This document shows, piece by piece, positions 13,710 through 21,510 of a DNA stretch of 43,815 nt. Every line of letters starts with the position of its first letter. Positions within the stretch are counted from its first letter, which is position 1. Under the pieces are notes generated by a model, which saw nothing but the letters and a program-made list of their open reading frames with translations, made no database searches and had not been told where the DNA came from. The stretch spans positions 1 to 43,815 of the forward strand of contig JAEZIX010000069.1 in the NCBI GenBank assembly GCA_023415935.1, given 5' to 3'. Position numbers and translations under genes: made by a program. The stretch is from Cyanobacteria bacterium OH_CDB_20 (GTDB taxonomy: Bacteria > Cyanobacteriota > Vampirovibrionia > Gastranaerophilales > Gastranaerophilaceae).

Positions 13710-15584
13710 TTATTTTATTACTTCAGATTTGTATGTTTCTAATATAACCATAAGAACAGATATATCAGCGGGTTTTACGCCACCAATGCGAGATGCTTGA
13801 CCTATTGTTTGAGGTCTTACCTTTGCAAGTTTTTCTCTTGTCTCTGTTGATATATGGGTTATTTTTGAATAATCAATGTTATCAGGTATTTTTATATTTT
13901 CAAGTTTGCCTGACATCTCAACCTGTTCAATTTGTCTTTTGATATAGCCGTCGTATTTTATTCTCACGCAGGCTTCTTCACAAATATCTCGTGGTAAATT
14001 CAGATCCCTTGTACCTACATCAAGCTCTTTTATTACTTTATAATCGATTGAAGGTCTTTTAATTAATTCAGCGAGTTTTATGCCGCGTTCAATCTTTTCG
14101 TTATACTTTTCTAAAATTTTATTTGCTTCATCAGAAACCGAGAGTTTTTCTTGCTGAAGTCTTATGATTTCAGCTTCAATTGCTTTTTGTTTTTGTTTAA
14201 ATTGAGCAAATCTTTCGTCAGAAATAAGACCTGTTTTGTATCCTATTTCGGTTAGCCTTTCGTCAGCGTTATCTTGCCTTAAAAGAAGCCTGTACTCTGA
14301 GCGTGAAGTTAGCATTCTATATGGTTCATCAATATCTTTTGTAACCAAATCATCAATAAGAGTGCCGATATATGAGGAACTTCTTGAAAGAACAAGAAAA
14401 TCTTTTTTATTAAGATAGTTTATTGCATTTATTCCCGCAATAAGACCTTGTGCAGCTGCTTCTTCATATCCGCTTGTGCCATTTATTTGTCCTGCGCAGA
14501 ATAGTCCTTTGACTTTCTTTGTCATTAGAGAGTGTTCAAGCTGAACAGCAGGTACATAATCATATTCAACTGCATATGCAGGTTTTATTATATGTACATC
14601 TTCTAGTCCTGGAAGTGATTGAAGCATTTGTATTTGAACTTCGGCAGGAAGGCTTGTTGAAAAGCCTTGGACGTACATTTCGTATGTATTTTTACCTTCA
14701 GGCTCTATAAAAATATGATGTGAAGGATTGTGCGCAAACCGTACCACTTTATCTTCTATTGAAGGGCAATATCTAGGTCCTTTTGCGTGTATCAATCCTG
14801 AGTATAAAGGTGATTTATCAAGGTTATTTCTTATTATTTCGTGTGTTTTATCAGTCGTGCGTGTTAAATAGCAAGGATACTGCTCTCTAATCGGTCTATT
14901 TGGAAGGAAAGAGAAGAAATTTAGTTCTTCATCCCCGGGGTGCACGCTCATTTTGTCGAAGTCTATTGTTCTTCTGTCAACTCTTGCAGGAGTTCCCGTT
15001 TTTAGTCTTCCAGTATAAATTCCTTGTTTTACGAGGGATGGAGCAAGTCCTTTTGCGCTTACTTCACCTAATCTTCCGTATTCAATCGAGGTCAACCCTA
15101 CCCATATTTTTGCCTCTAAGGATGTTCCTGTTGTTAAAATAATAGCAGGCGCTTCATAAAACAGGCCGAATTCATCTTTCAAACCTTTTACCTGACCTTC
15201 TTCAACAACAAGCTCAGACATCATGCACTGTTTTAGAGATATGTTTTTCTCTTGCTCAATCAAATCTCTAACAAAATGCATATATTCTCTTTTGTCGGAT
15301 TGTGCTCTTAATGCTCTTACTGCTGGTCCTCGTGAAGAATTAAGCATTTTCATTTGCATATAAGTAGCGTCTGCAGCAATACCCATAATTCCGCCTAAAG
15401 CGTCAATTTCTCTGACCAAACAAGATTTTGCAGGTCCACCAACAGCAGGATTACAAGGCATAAGGGCAATATTGTCGATATTAAGTGTTGCAAGCAAAAC
15501 CTTTGCGCCCATCTTTGCTGCGCAAACTGCTGCCTCACATCCGGCATGACCTGCTCCGACTACTATTACATCATACTTAAACAT
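13710..15584 (-). CDS. mnmG: tRNA uridine-5-carboxymethylaminomethyl modification enzyme MnmG (GidA)
   Basis: 624 aa, usual family length. With MnmE it installs the (carboxymethyl)aminomethyl group on wobble uridine 34 of certain tRNAs; FAD-dependent, cytosolic. Visible: FAD-binding 'VIVVGAGHAGCEAA' at the N-terminus, the GidA signatures 'GPAKSCLVREIDALGG' and 'GQINGTSGYEEAAAQGL', 'LLRQDNADERLTEIG', and the C-terminal MnmE-binding helical domain ending 'IGGVKPADISVLMVIL'. I use the ATG at 15584 (MFKYDVIVVG), which matches the family start; a TTG six codons upstream is also open. The ribosome-binding site is weak (AATAAAG). mnmE is not in the window. Confidence 0.95.
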   Translation of the reverse strand: MFKYDVIVVGAGHAGCEAAVCAAKMGAKVLLATLNIDNIALMPCNPAVGGPAKSCLVREIDALGGIMGIAADATYMQMKMLNSSRGPAVRALRAQSDKREYMHFVRDLIEQEKNISLKQCMMSELVVEEGQVKGLKDEFGLFYEAPAIILTTGTSLEAKIWVGLTSIEYGRLGEVSAKGLAPSLVKQGIYTGRLKTGTPARVDRRTIDFDKMSVHPGDEELNFFSFLPNRPIREQYPCYLTRTTDKTHEIIRNNLDKSPLYSGLIHAKGPRYCPSIEDKVVRFAHNPSHHIFIEPEGKNTYEMYVQGFSTSLPAEVQIQMLQSLPGLEDVHIIKPAYAVEYDYVPAVQLEHSLMTKKVKGLFCAGQINGTSGYEEAAAQGLIAGINAINYLNKKDFLVLSRSSSYIGTLIDDLVTKDIDEPYRMLTSRSEYRLLLRQDNADERLTEIGYKTGLISDERFAQFKQKQKAIEAEIIRLQQEKLSVSDEANKILEKYNEKIERGIKLAELIKRPSIDYKVIKELDVGTRDLNLPRDICEEACVRIKYDGYIKRQIEQVEMSGKLENIKIPDNIDYSKITHISTETREKLAKVRPQTIGQASRIGGVKPADISVLMVILETYKSEVIK

Positions 15585-15778
15585 ATCTTTATTATATTTC
15601 AAACATGAAAAAATTTCCTTAATAAAAGTTTAGAATGCCATGACAAATCAAATTATAAAAGTTATTATTATTAAAAATAAGTCTATAGGAACGGGAGATT
15701 AGGACAATAGAAAGTTCTGCTAAAAATCAGGGAGAAGTTTACATAGAAACTACGGGATTAAGCGCTCTATCAGATGAT

Positions 15779-16192
15779 ATGGATAGATTCTGTAGCTTGA
15801 GTACTTCGGCGATGCTTGCAAGAAGCGGTGTGCCTGCTTCTCACAGACGTTATGCTGATAATTACATGATTATAAAAAAGGTATATGGCTCTCCTGTTAT
15901 TCATTCAAGACTTACAAATCAAGAAAAAACTCTTCTTGCAAAATATGACTTTAACCCGCTTGAGTATTCAACTATCAAGCAAATTAATGAAGAGCTTGCT
16001 TATCTTAAAAAATGGTCATCATCAGAGGACTATTTACTAAGACAAGATTCTGACGAGATTATGCAAATTAGAGTAAAAGAGCTTAAATACCTTCTTGCAA
16101 CAAGATATGCAATCGTTTCAAACGAAGTTTATAATGGTTATATGGCGCTTGAAAGATATTTGGAAGATATTTCCAAATATTCAAAAATGTAG
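15779..16192 (+). CDS. Small helical protein of unknown function
   Basis: 137 aa from the ATG at 15779. The chain is mainly alpha-helical ('LEYSTIKQINEELAYLKKW', 'IMQIRVKELKYLLATRY') with no signal peptide or membrane segment, and no family was recognised. The ATG has no ribosome-binding site. The frame stays open upstream to 15683, and codons from 15707 encode 'IESSAKNQGEVYIETTGLSA', reading naturally into the rest. A GGGAG lies at 15693-15697, nine bases before an ATA at 15707. So the true start may be a rare non-AUG codon upstream. Its stop codon abuts that of the opposing amidase gene. Confidence 0.6.
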   Translation: MDRFCSLSTSAMLARSGVPASHRRYADNYMIIKKVYGSPVIHSRLTNQEKTLLAKYDFNPLEYSTIKQINEELAYLKKWSSSEDYLLRQDSDEIMQIRVKELKYLLATRYAIVSNEVYNGYMALERYLEDISKYSKM

Positions 16193-17650
16193 TTATTTTG
16201 CGTTATTAATCAGATATTGTTCTAAGCCTTCACGTATTGACTTTGCAACAGTTTCTTGAAAACTGTTCTTTTGAAGTTGTGCGTATTCTATAGGGTTTAT
16301 CATATAAGCTGTTTCAATTAATACTGAAAGCGGCGCAGTTGAACGGTTCATAGCAAAGCTAGCTTTGTTTGTGCCGTCATCTTTTGTGCTCATACTTGTA
16401 GTCATTGATTTTTTGATAGTATCTGCAAGTTCTTTTGATGATTCGTTGTAGTAATAAACGCTTGTACCGTGTTTTATATAAGGATTTTGCCCATCAGGAA
16501 GTGAGTTGGCATGGATACTTAGCGCAATTAATGCATTACTGTTTTGGGCTGCGGTTTGTCTTTCTGCTAAAGACATATAAACATCACCTTCTCTAACCTG
16601 AACGACATTAGCGCCTGCTCTTTTAAGTTCATACTCAAGTTTTTTAGCTATCTTGTAGTTTATGTCTTTTTCTGCAACTCTTGTAGGACCAACTGCGCCA
16701 AGTTCTTTTCCTCCGTGACCTGCATCAAGTGCAATAGTTATGCCTTTTAATGGGTAATCTGGGATAAGAGTTGGCTTTTTTCTTATTTTTAATACAAGTT
16801 CATTATTTATGTATTTGCATTCGTAGCCCCAAATTTTATCTTGAGATGCAAATCTTAATGTCATATTATCACCTGTATGAGAGTCAAGAATAACCGTCGG
16901 GAATATCTTTTGAGCTTGCATTCCTTTTAAAAATGTTTCATTTTTATTTATGCCAAACAAAGTAAGAGAAATGTCATTTCCCGCTTCTTTAACTTGATAA
17001 GCAACAGGCATTGAAAGCGCCATTGTTAGATATTTTGCATCATTATCTTCATAAACGTTTGCCTTATCAATCGAAGCAATAGTTCTTTCGTTGGTGTTAA
17101 TCAATAGGTTTACATAGTTTTGTTTTATCCAGCAATTATATTCATCCCCAAAAATTACCTTGTAAAAGTTACCTTTTTTTCCATCAAGATAAACGCCAGT
17201 TCCTGTTGACAGGTGGGTGAGTCTTGTTGCATTGTCGCTTGGTGCGGTTCTTATTGGAATATTATCTGCTAGTATCTTTGCGTATTTTTTCTCATTAGTT
17301 TGAAAAGGAATATATTTTGTAGAGGCTGTTCTAGCTTGAGGTTTAGCCTTTGTTACTGTAATAACTTTCCTTTCGTATTTATTTGCTGATTTTGAGCGGA
17401 GGATAAACGAATTTTTATAGTTGTTCAAAGGAACAACAACTACAAAAGAGCCGTCCGGGTAAACTTTTACCGGCTTGCCGTTTAAAGTTAGTTTTGCTTT
17501 TGCATCAGTATTCCCTACAATAAAAGTTGAAGGCGCAAATATATTTACAGTGCTTGTTTTCGGATATACAACATCCAAAGCGAATGCTTTGTTGATTATT
17601 CCTGTGAGCAAAATAAATAAAACAAATAAAATTTTTCTAAAGTCTAGCAT
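16193..17650 (-). CDS. N-acetylmuramoyl-L-alanine amidase with SH3-like domain
   Basis: 485 aa. Hydrolyses the bond between N-acetylmuramic acid and the peptide stem of peptidoglycan, usually in cell separation; periplasmic and zinc-dependent. Order: signal peptide or anchor (1-25), a beta-rich N-terminal domain (about 27-100, 'GKPVKVYPDGSFVVVVPL'), a bacterial SH3 domain (about 122-185, 'NIPIRTAPSDNATRLTHL'), an AMIN-like region (190-290) and the Amidase_3 catalytic domain (304-480). Zinc and catalytic residues: His312 in DAGHGG, Glu327 in AEKDINYK, His380 in SIHANS and Glu446 in LIETAYM. All are present. The start ATG lacks a clear Shine-Dalgarno. Confidence 0.9.
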   Translation of the reverse strand: MLDFRKILFVLFILLTGIINKAFALDVVYPKTSTVNIFAPSTFIVGNTDAKAKLTLNGKPVKVYPDGSFVVVVPLNNYKNSFILRSKSANKYERKVITVTKAKPQARTASTKYIPFQTNEKKYAKILADNIPIRTAPSDNATRLTHLSTGTGVYLDGKKGNFYKVIFGDEYNCWIKQNYVNLLINTNERTIASIDKANVYEDNDAKYLTMALSMPVAYQVKEAGNDISLTLFGINKNETFLKGMQAQKIFPTVILDSHTGDNMTLRFASQDKIWGYECKYINNELVLKIRKKPTLIPDYPLKGITIALDAGHGGKELGAVGPTRVAEKDINYKIAKKLEYELKRAGANVVQVREGDVYMSLAERQTAAQNSNALIALSIHANSLPDGQNPYIKHGTSVYYYNESSKELADTIKKSMTTSMSTKDDGTNKASFAMNRSTAPLSVLIETAYMINPIEYAQLQKNSFQETVAKSIREGLEQYLINNAK

Positions 17651-17787
17651 AATTTTAATTGTGAGGTGTTTTTATTATTTTTTCAATAATCTTAATTAAT
17701 ATTTTAAAATAACTTCAAATACTAATCAGAAAAAGTCAATAAATTATCTTTAGAAACATTATCTAATTGTGTAATTGAAGGCATAAA

Positions 17788-18495
17788 ATGTTAGTAAGTT
17801 TTTCTAATAAATATCAAATAAGCAGCTTTTCCAAAGCTATAAGCAAAGATACTAAAAATATAGCCAAGAAAGAAGCGAATGAAGCATCTGCTTTTTCTTA
17901 TTCTCCTGCTTTTTATTACCCTGTTTCTTTTGGTGCAAAAACCTTATATAGAGGCCTCTCTCTAATAGAAAAGGATGAAAGCGGCGCTTCATCCAAAATA
18001 CCTGCTAAAGTTTCATTACTGACTCCTAAAAATAGGTCTGATTATAATAAGATGGCAAGACTTTCAGAAGATTGGTCTGATACAAAGCTTGGTCCTGAAA
18101 TTGCAGAAGCCTATATGTACGATGGAAGCGATAATTTAAAGACTTTTGTTATGGAAGAAGATAAATATCCAGCTGGGAATAGAATTCTCTCTGCCGCAAC
18201 AGTTTTACAGGCAAATAACACGTATACTTTAGAGTATTTACAAGCAGCACCTGAAATTGTTGAAAATCATGATATAAAAGGGGCTGGAGAGCTTCTTTTG
18301 TATGCTGTTGTTAAAGATGCACAAAAAAACAATATTGATTCGCTGGTTTTGTATCCATATGATTCATTATTCTCTTACTATAAACATATAGGGCTGCATC
18401 CTATGGAATGTGCGGGTTCTTATGGTTTAAAATCAGGTGAATTTAATAAATTTTTAAAAAGAGTTGAAAAACGATATTCATTTTCCTGTACTTAA
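17788..18495 (+). CDS. GNAT-like acetyltransferase domain protein
   Basis: 235 aa, start preceded by GAAGG. The first 60 residues are polar, lack structure and contain 'YYPVSFGAK'. The remainder has a GNAT-like outline: 'KTFVMEEDKYPAGNRILSAA' and 'YTLEYLQAAPE' strands, then 'HDIKGAGELLLYAVVKDAQK' as the pyrophosphate-binding loop and helix, and 'LVLYPYDSLFSYYKHIGLHP' as the final fYxxxGF motif. The acetyl acceptor is unknown. It is similar in plan to the unrecognised protein at 4191 (polar leader plus F-[SG]-[GA] motif). A strong terminator follows, so it is probably transcribed alone. Confidence 0.7.
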   Translation: MLVSFSNKYQISSFSKAISKDTKNIAKKEANEASAFSYSPAFYYPVSFGAKTLYRGLSLIEKDESGASSKIPAKVSLLTPKNRSDYNKMARLSEDWSDTKLGPEIAEAYMYDGSDNLKTFVMEEDKYPAGNRILSAATVLQANNTYTLEYLQAAPEIVENHDIKGAGELLLYAVVKDAQKNNIDSLVLYPYDSLFSYYKHIGLHPMECAGSYGLKSGEFNKFLKRVEKRYSFSCT

Positions 18496-18507
18496 TGTTT
18501 ATACCTA

Positions 18508-18540
18508 AAAAGGCTATATTATAAAATATAGCCTTTTCTC
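18508..18540. terminator. Bidirectional terminator
   Basis: Perfect 13-base stem AAAAGGCTATATT (18508-18520), loop ATAA, AATATAGCCTTTT (18525-18537), then TCTC. It is shared by the GNAT-like gene and the converging EF-hand-like gene. Confidence 0.85.
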
Positions 18541-18564
18541 CCCATTAGTTTATGTTAGGGCCTG

Positions 18565-19230
18565 TTAAACTCTTAAATCTATTGGCGGTTGAACCATATC
18601 ACTTGTTATTTCGGATGGGTCAAGCCAATCTGTTGATGCCATTGAAAATGATGGCGGTTTCAATGAGTCAATGTTTGATTCAATGTCAGATGATGAAATT
18701 GCGCCGTCAACTCCTGCAATAGAGTCAAAATTTTCTTGCAATTTAGTTAAAAATCCGAGTTTTTGTTTGTCTTGAGTAGAACCGCTCGATTTTAGCTCTT
18801 CAATATAGCTGCTTAAAGTGTCTTCATCAATTTCATCCCCGTCAGAAAGCCCGAGATCGGAGATAAGTTTTGAATATATGCTTGCAGAATTCATGCCAGC
18901 GCCAGATGCGCCACTGCCATGAGATGGCGGTTTTAATAAATCTTCGTTTGCAGCCATATCATCTGAAGATATTGTGCCATCAGAGCCTGCTATTGTGTCA
19001 AAGTTTTTTTGTAATTGTTTAAGAAAACCAAGTTTGCCTTTATCTTCAGAATCGCTTGATTCAATTTTTTTAATATACGAATCCAGTTGATCTGCTGTTA
19101 TATCAGACCCATCTTCAACTCCAAGCTCACCTGATAACTTTGAAAACATATCTGCACCGCTCATAGTCTTTTGTTGGGGTTGCAAATATGATGCAAATAT
19201 CGAATTTGCACTACTAATACCGTTAACCAT
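18565..19230 (-). CDS. EF-hand-like duplicated-repeat protein (family member A)
   Basis: 221 aa, with a very strong AAAGGAGG before its ATG. It contains two copies of an approximately 85-residue unit (about 25-105 and 112-195). Each reads M/IYSKL..LG..DG..I..D.L.SYI...., then 'KLGFLKQLQKNFDTIAGSDG' or the matching 'KLGFLTKLQENFDSIAGVDG', then 'ISSSDI' and 'LKPPS'. The acidic D-G-x-I-[ST] loops resemble EF-hand calcium loops, but the first ligand position is not standard. Serine/glycine/aspartate rich; no signal peptide. It ends in 'QPPIDLRV'. The gene at 38544 shares the start (MV..I.S....YL), the unit and the tail. Function unknown; calcium binding and export are inferences. Confidence 0.7.
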   Translation of the reverse strand: MVNGISSANSIFASYLQPQQKTMSGADMFSKLSGELGVEDGSDITADQLDSYIKKIESSDSEDKGKLGFLKQLQKNFDTIAGSDGTISSDDMAANEDLLKPPSHGSGASGAGMNSASIYSKLISDLGLSDGDEIDEDTLSSYIEELKSSGSTQDKQKLGFLTKLQENFDSIAGVDGAISSSDIESNIDSLKPPSFSMASTDWLDPSEITSDMVQPPIDLRV

Positions 19231-19242
19231 CTTTCCTCCTTT

Positions 19243-19274
19243 TAGTAAATATAATTAATACTTCCAATTTACTA
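19243..19274. promoter_or_regulatory. Inverted repeat upstream of EF-hand-like gene A
   Basis: TAGTAAAT (19243-19250) and ATTTACTA (19267-19274) form a perfect 8-base inverted repeat with a 16-base spacer, ending just before the ribosome-binding site of the minus-strand gene. It could be an operator or a leader hairpin affecting translation. Confidence 0.35.
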
Positions 19275-19415
19275 CACGTTCAATTATAGTCTTTTTCTTT
19301 TTGATTTATATGGCTCTTAGTAGCTATTTGCCTAGGTTATATGCAGTATTTTTGTAGGAAAAAATTTTCATAAAATTGATTTTTTTAATCATCAAAATAA
19401 ATAGTTATGTCAATA

Positions 19416-19445
19416 TTGCTATAATTGTTTATTCCATAGTATAAT
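19416..19445 (+). promoter_or_regulatory. Promoter for the fixC-fixX-recJ operon
   Basis: TTGCTA (19416-19421), 18-base spacer, perfect TATAAT (19440-19445), about 38 bases before the fixC start codon. Confidence 0.65.
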
Positions 19446-19482
19446 TTCTTTTATTAAAAAAGACAGAGTATTAGGGCATAAG

Positions 19483-20781
19483 ATGGTTAATAAAGTTGAT
19501 GTAATAGTTGTTGGGGCAGGACCTGCAGGAGTAAGTGCAGGAATTACGCTTGCTCGCGCCGGAAAAAATGTTGTTATTCTTGAACGTGGCAATTTTGCAG
19601 GCAGTAAAAATATGTTTGGGGGTGCAATTTACGCAAAACCAACTGCGGAAATTTTTCCTTCCTTTTGGGAAACAGCACCTGTTGAACGCAATAATAAAGA
19701 ACATAAATATATTATTCTAAATGATAAAAGCGCTACATCTTTTTCGTTTAAAAAATTTGATAAAAATTACAACGGAAGTTTCACTACAACAAGAGCTAAA
19801 TGGGATAGATGGTGCATTGAAGAAGCCAAAAAAGCAGGAGCTTATTTTGCACCAAAAACAGTTGTCAGAGAACTTATTAAAGATTCCGGAAGAGTTATAG
19901 GTATAAGAACTGATGAAGAAGATTTTTACGCTGATATTGTAATTTTAGCAGACGGTGTTAATTCTTTACTTGCAAAACAAGCAGGCTTGAGAAAAAATAT
20001 TTTGCCTGAAAATGTTGCACTCGGTATAAAAGAAGTTATAAAACTTCCAAAAGAAGTTATTGATGAAAGATTTAACCTCAAAGACGATGAAGGTACTATA
20101 ATTGAAATAATTGGCGGACCGATGGCAGGCATGATGGGACTCGGCTACATTTATACAAACAAAGAGTCAATTGTTGTGGGATTGGGTGTTGCCCTTGATG
20201 AACTTACAAAAAGAAGGATAAAACCTTACGATTTATTGAATAGTCTCAAAGACCATCCTGAAGTAAAATCACTTATTGAAGGTGGCGAACTTATTGAATA
20301 TGCTGCGCATTTGATTCCTGAAGGGGGCTATAAATCAATACCTAAGCTGTACGCTGACGGTGTTATGGTTGTTGGTGATGCAGCAATGCTTGTTAACAAC
20401 GTTCACTGGGAAGGAACAAATCTTGCCCTTATCAGTGGAAAGTTGGCTGCTGATGTGGCAGTTGAGGCTTTAGAGAATCATGATTACTCATCAAACATGC
20501 TTTCTTTGTATCAAGAAAAACTTGAAAATTGTTGTGTATTAAAAGATTTAAGAACATATAAAGATGTTGTTGAGATTATACACTCAAATACAGAAGGATT
20601 TTTAAACTTTTATCCAAACAAAGTGGCTGAGTTTTTTGACTTATTTACATCAGTTGATGGTGAGCCTAAAAAGACTAAATTTAGGCAATTCATTAAAAAT
20701 GTATTTAAAGAAAGAGGTTTTGCTAAGTTATTCAAAGATGCAATTAACATGCTAAAACTTATTATAGGAGTTTTGAAGTAA
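19483..20781 (+). CDS. fixC: FixC-like flavoprotein (electron transfer flavoprotein-quinone oxidoreductase type)
   Basis: 432 aa, normal for FixC. FAD-binding 'VIVVGAGPAGVSAGITLARAG' start (8-28), the second FAD contact 'GVMVVGDAAMLVNNVHWEG', and the geranylgeranyl-reductase-like middle. FixC with FixX passes electrons from an electron transfer flavoprotein (FixAB) to quinone; in some anaerobes the complex bifurcates electrons. fixX follows with no gap (stop at 20781, ATG at 20782), which supports the assignment. FixA and FixB are not in the window, so the electron donor must be encoded elsewhere. AGGG precedes the ATG. The protein is expected at the inner face of the cytoplasmic membrane. 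Confidence 0.88.
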   Translation: MVNKVDVIVVGAGPAGVSAGITLARAGKNVVILERGNFAGSKNMFGGAIYAKPTAEIFPSFWETAPVERNNKEHKYIILNDKSATSFSFKKFDKNYNGSFTTTRAKWDRWCIEEAKKAGAYFAPKTVVRELIKDSGRVIGIRTDEEDFYADIVILADGVNSLLAKQAGLRKNILPENVALGIKEVIKLPKEVIDERFNLKDDEGTIIEIIGGPMAGMMGLGYIYTNKESIVVGLGVALDELTKRRIKPYDLLNSLKDHPEVKSLIEGGELIEYAAHLIPEGGYKSIPKLYADGVMVVGDAAMLVNNVHWEGTNLALISGKLAADVAVEALENHDYSSNMLSLYQEKLENCCVLKDLRTYKDVVEIIHSNTEGFLNFYPNKVAEFFDLFTSVDGEPKKTKFRQFIKNVFKERGFAKLFKDAINMLKLIIGVLK

Positions 20782-21078
20782 ATGGACGAAAATAAAATTG
20801 GACAAAATATAGATGATAAATTGGCGAAAGTTAAATACTCGCCTGATTCAGCAAGTCATTTATCAGCAAATCAACAAAAATGTTTGAAATGCAAGGGAAA
20901 ATATTGTACAATAGTTTGTCCTGCCAGCGTATATGAATGGGATTCTGCAGAGAAGGTCTTACTGGTTAAATACGAAAATTGTCTGGAATGCGGAGCTTGC
21001 AGAATTGCATGCGAAAAAGGAGCTATAGAATGGAAATACCCTAGAGCTTCTTACGGAATAACATATAAGAACAGTTAG
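20782..21078 (+). CDS. fixX: FixX-like ferredoxin
   Basis: 98 aa. Iron-sulfur partner of FixC. Cysteines: C-x2-C-x4-C-x3-C in 'CLKCKGKYCTIVCPASVY' and C-x2-C-x2-C-x3-C in 'CLECGACRIACEKGAIEW'. The second group is a standard 4Fe-4S motif. The spacing in the first is typical of FixX, which has only one functional cluster. The ending 'WKYPRASYGITYK' matches the FixX/ETF-QO tail (WxxPxGGxGVxYK). Translation start abuts the fixC stop; TATAGGAG inside fixC acts as its ribosome-binding site, suggesting coupled translation. Confidence 0.9.
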   Translation: MDENKIGQNIDDKLAKVKYSPDSASHLSANQQKCLKCKGKYCTIVCPASVYEWDSAEKVLLVKYENCLECGACRIACEKGAIEWKYPRASYGITYKNS

Positions 21079-21097
21079 TGCAAAAGAGGAATAAAAG

Positions 21098-21490
21098 ATG
21101 CGTGAAGAGTACAGCGAAAATACAAGAAGATGGTACGATAAAGACCCTATTCTTTCACGTTCAATGAGAACACTTGAAGATTCTGATGACAATACTCAGA
21201 TTAAAGTTGCTTTGAACCTGATTAAAATTATTGTAGAGCACAATCTTGCATACAGTGATTTCACTGATGTAGATGAGATTATCGAGTCTGTTGATGAAGG
21301 TTTGGAAGGCAAAAACTATAACCGCTGGTATGACATTGATAAAACTCTAAGAACGGCTATTAATATGCTTGAAAACTGTCCTGAAGAAACACAGTCTGTC
21401 ATTGCAAAAGAAATGGCAAAAATTGTAATTGATAAGATTAAAGAAGATAGGGATTTCGATGAAGCAAATGAGGAAATAGAAAACCTCTAA
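21098..21490 (+). CDS. Acidic two-repeat protein of unknown function
   Basis: 130 aa. The chain is an internal duplication: residues about 7-62 (RRWYDKDPILSRSMRTLE...) and 75-130 (NRWYDIDKTLRTAINMLE...) align along their whole length, sharing R-W-Y-D-x-D-x-x-L, an M-L-E core, 'T-Q' and a following hydrophobic helix. Strongly acidic, helical, with no signal or membrane segment. AGAGGAATAAAAG precedes the ATG. It sits between fixX (19-base gap) and recJ (20-base gap) in the same operon, so it is co-expressed with both. I do not recognise the family. Confidence 0.7.
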   Translation: MREEYSENTRRWYDKDPILSRSMRTLEDSDDNTQIKVALNLIKIIVEHNLAYSDFTDVDEIIESVDEGLEGKNYNRWYDIDKTLRTAINMLENCPEETQSVIAKEMAKIVIDKIKEDRDFDEANEEIENL

Positions 21491-21510
21491 TACACTAGCT
21501 GCGGGGAAGA

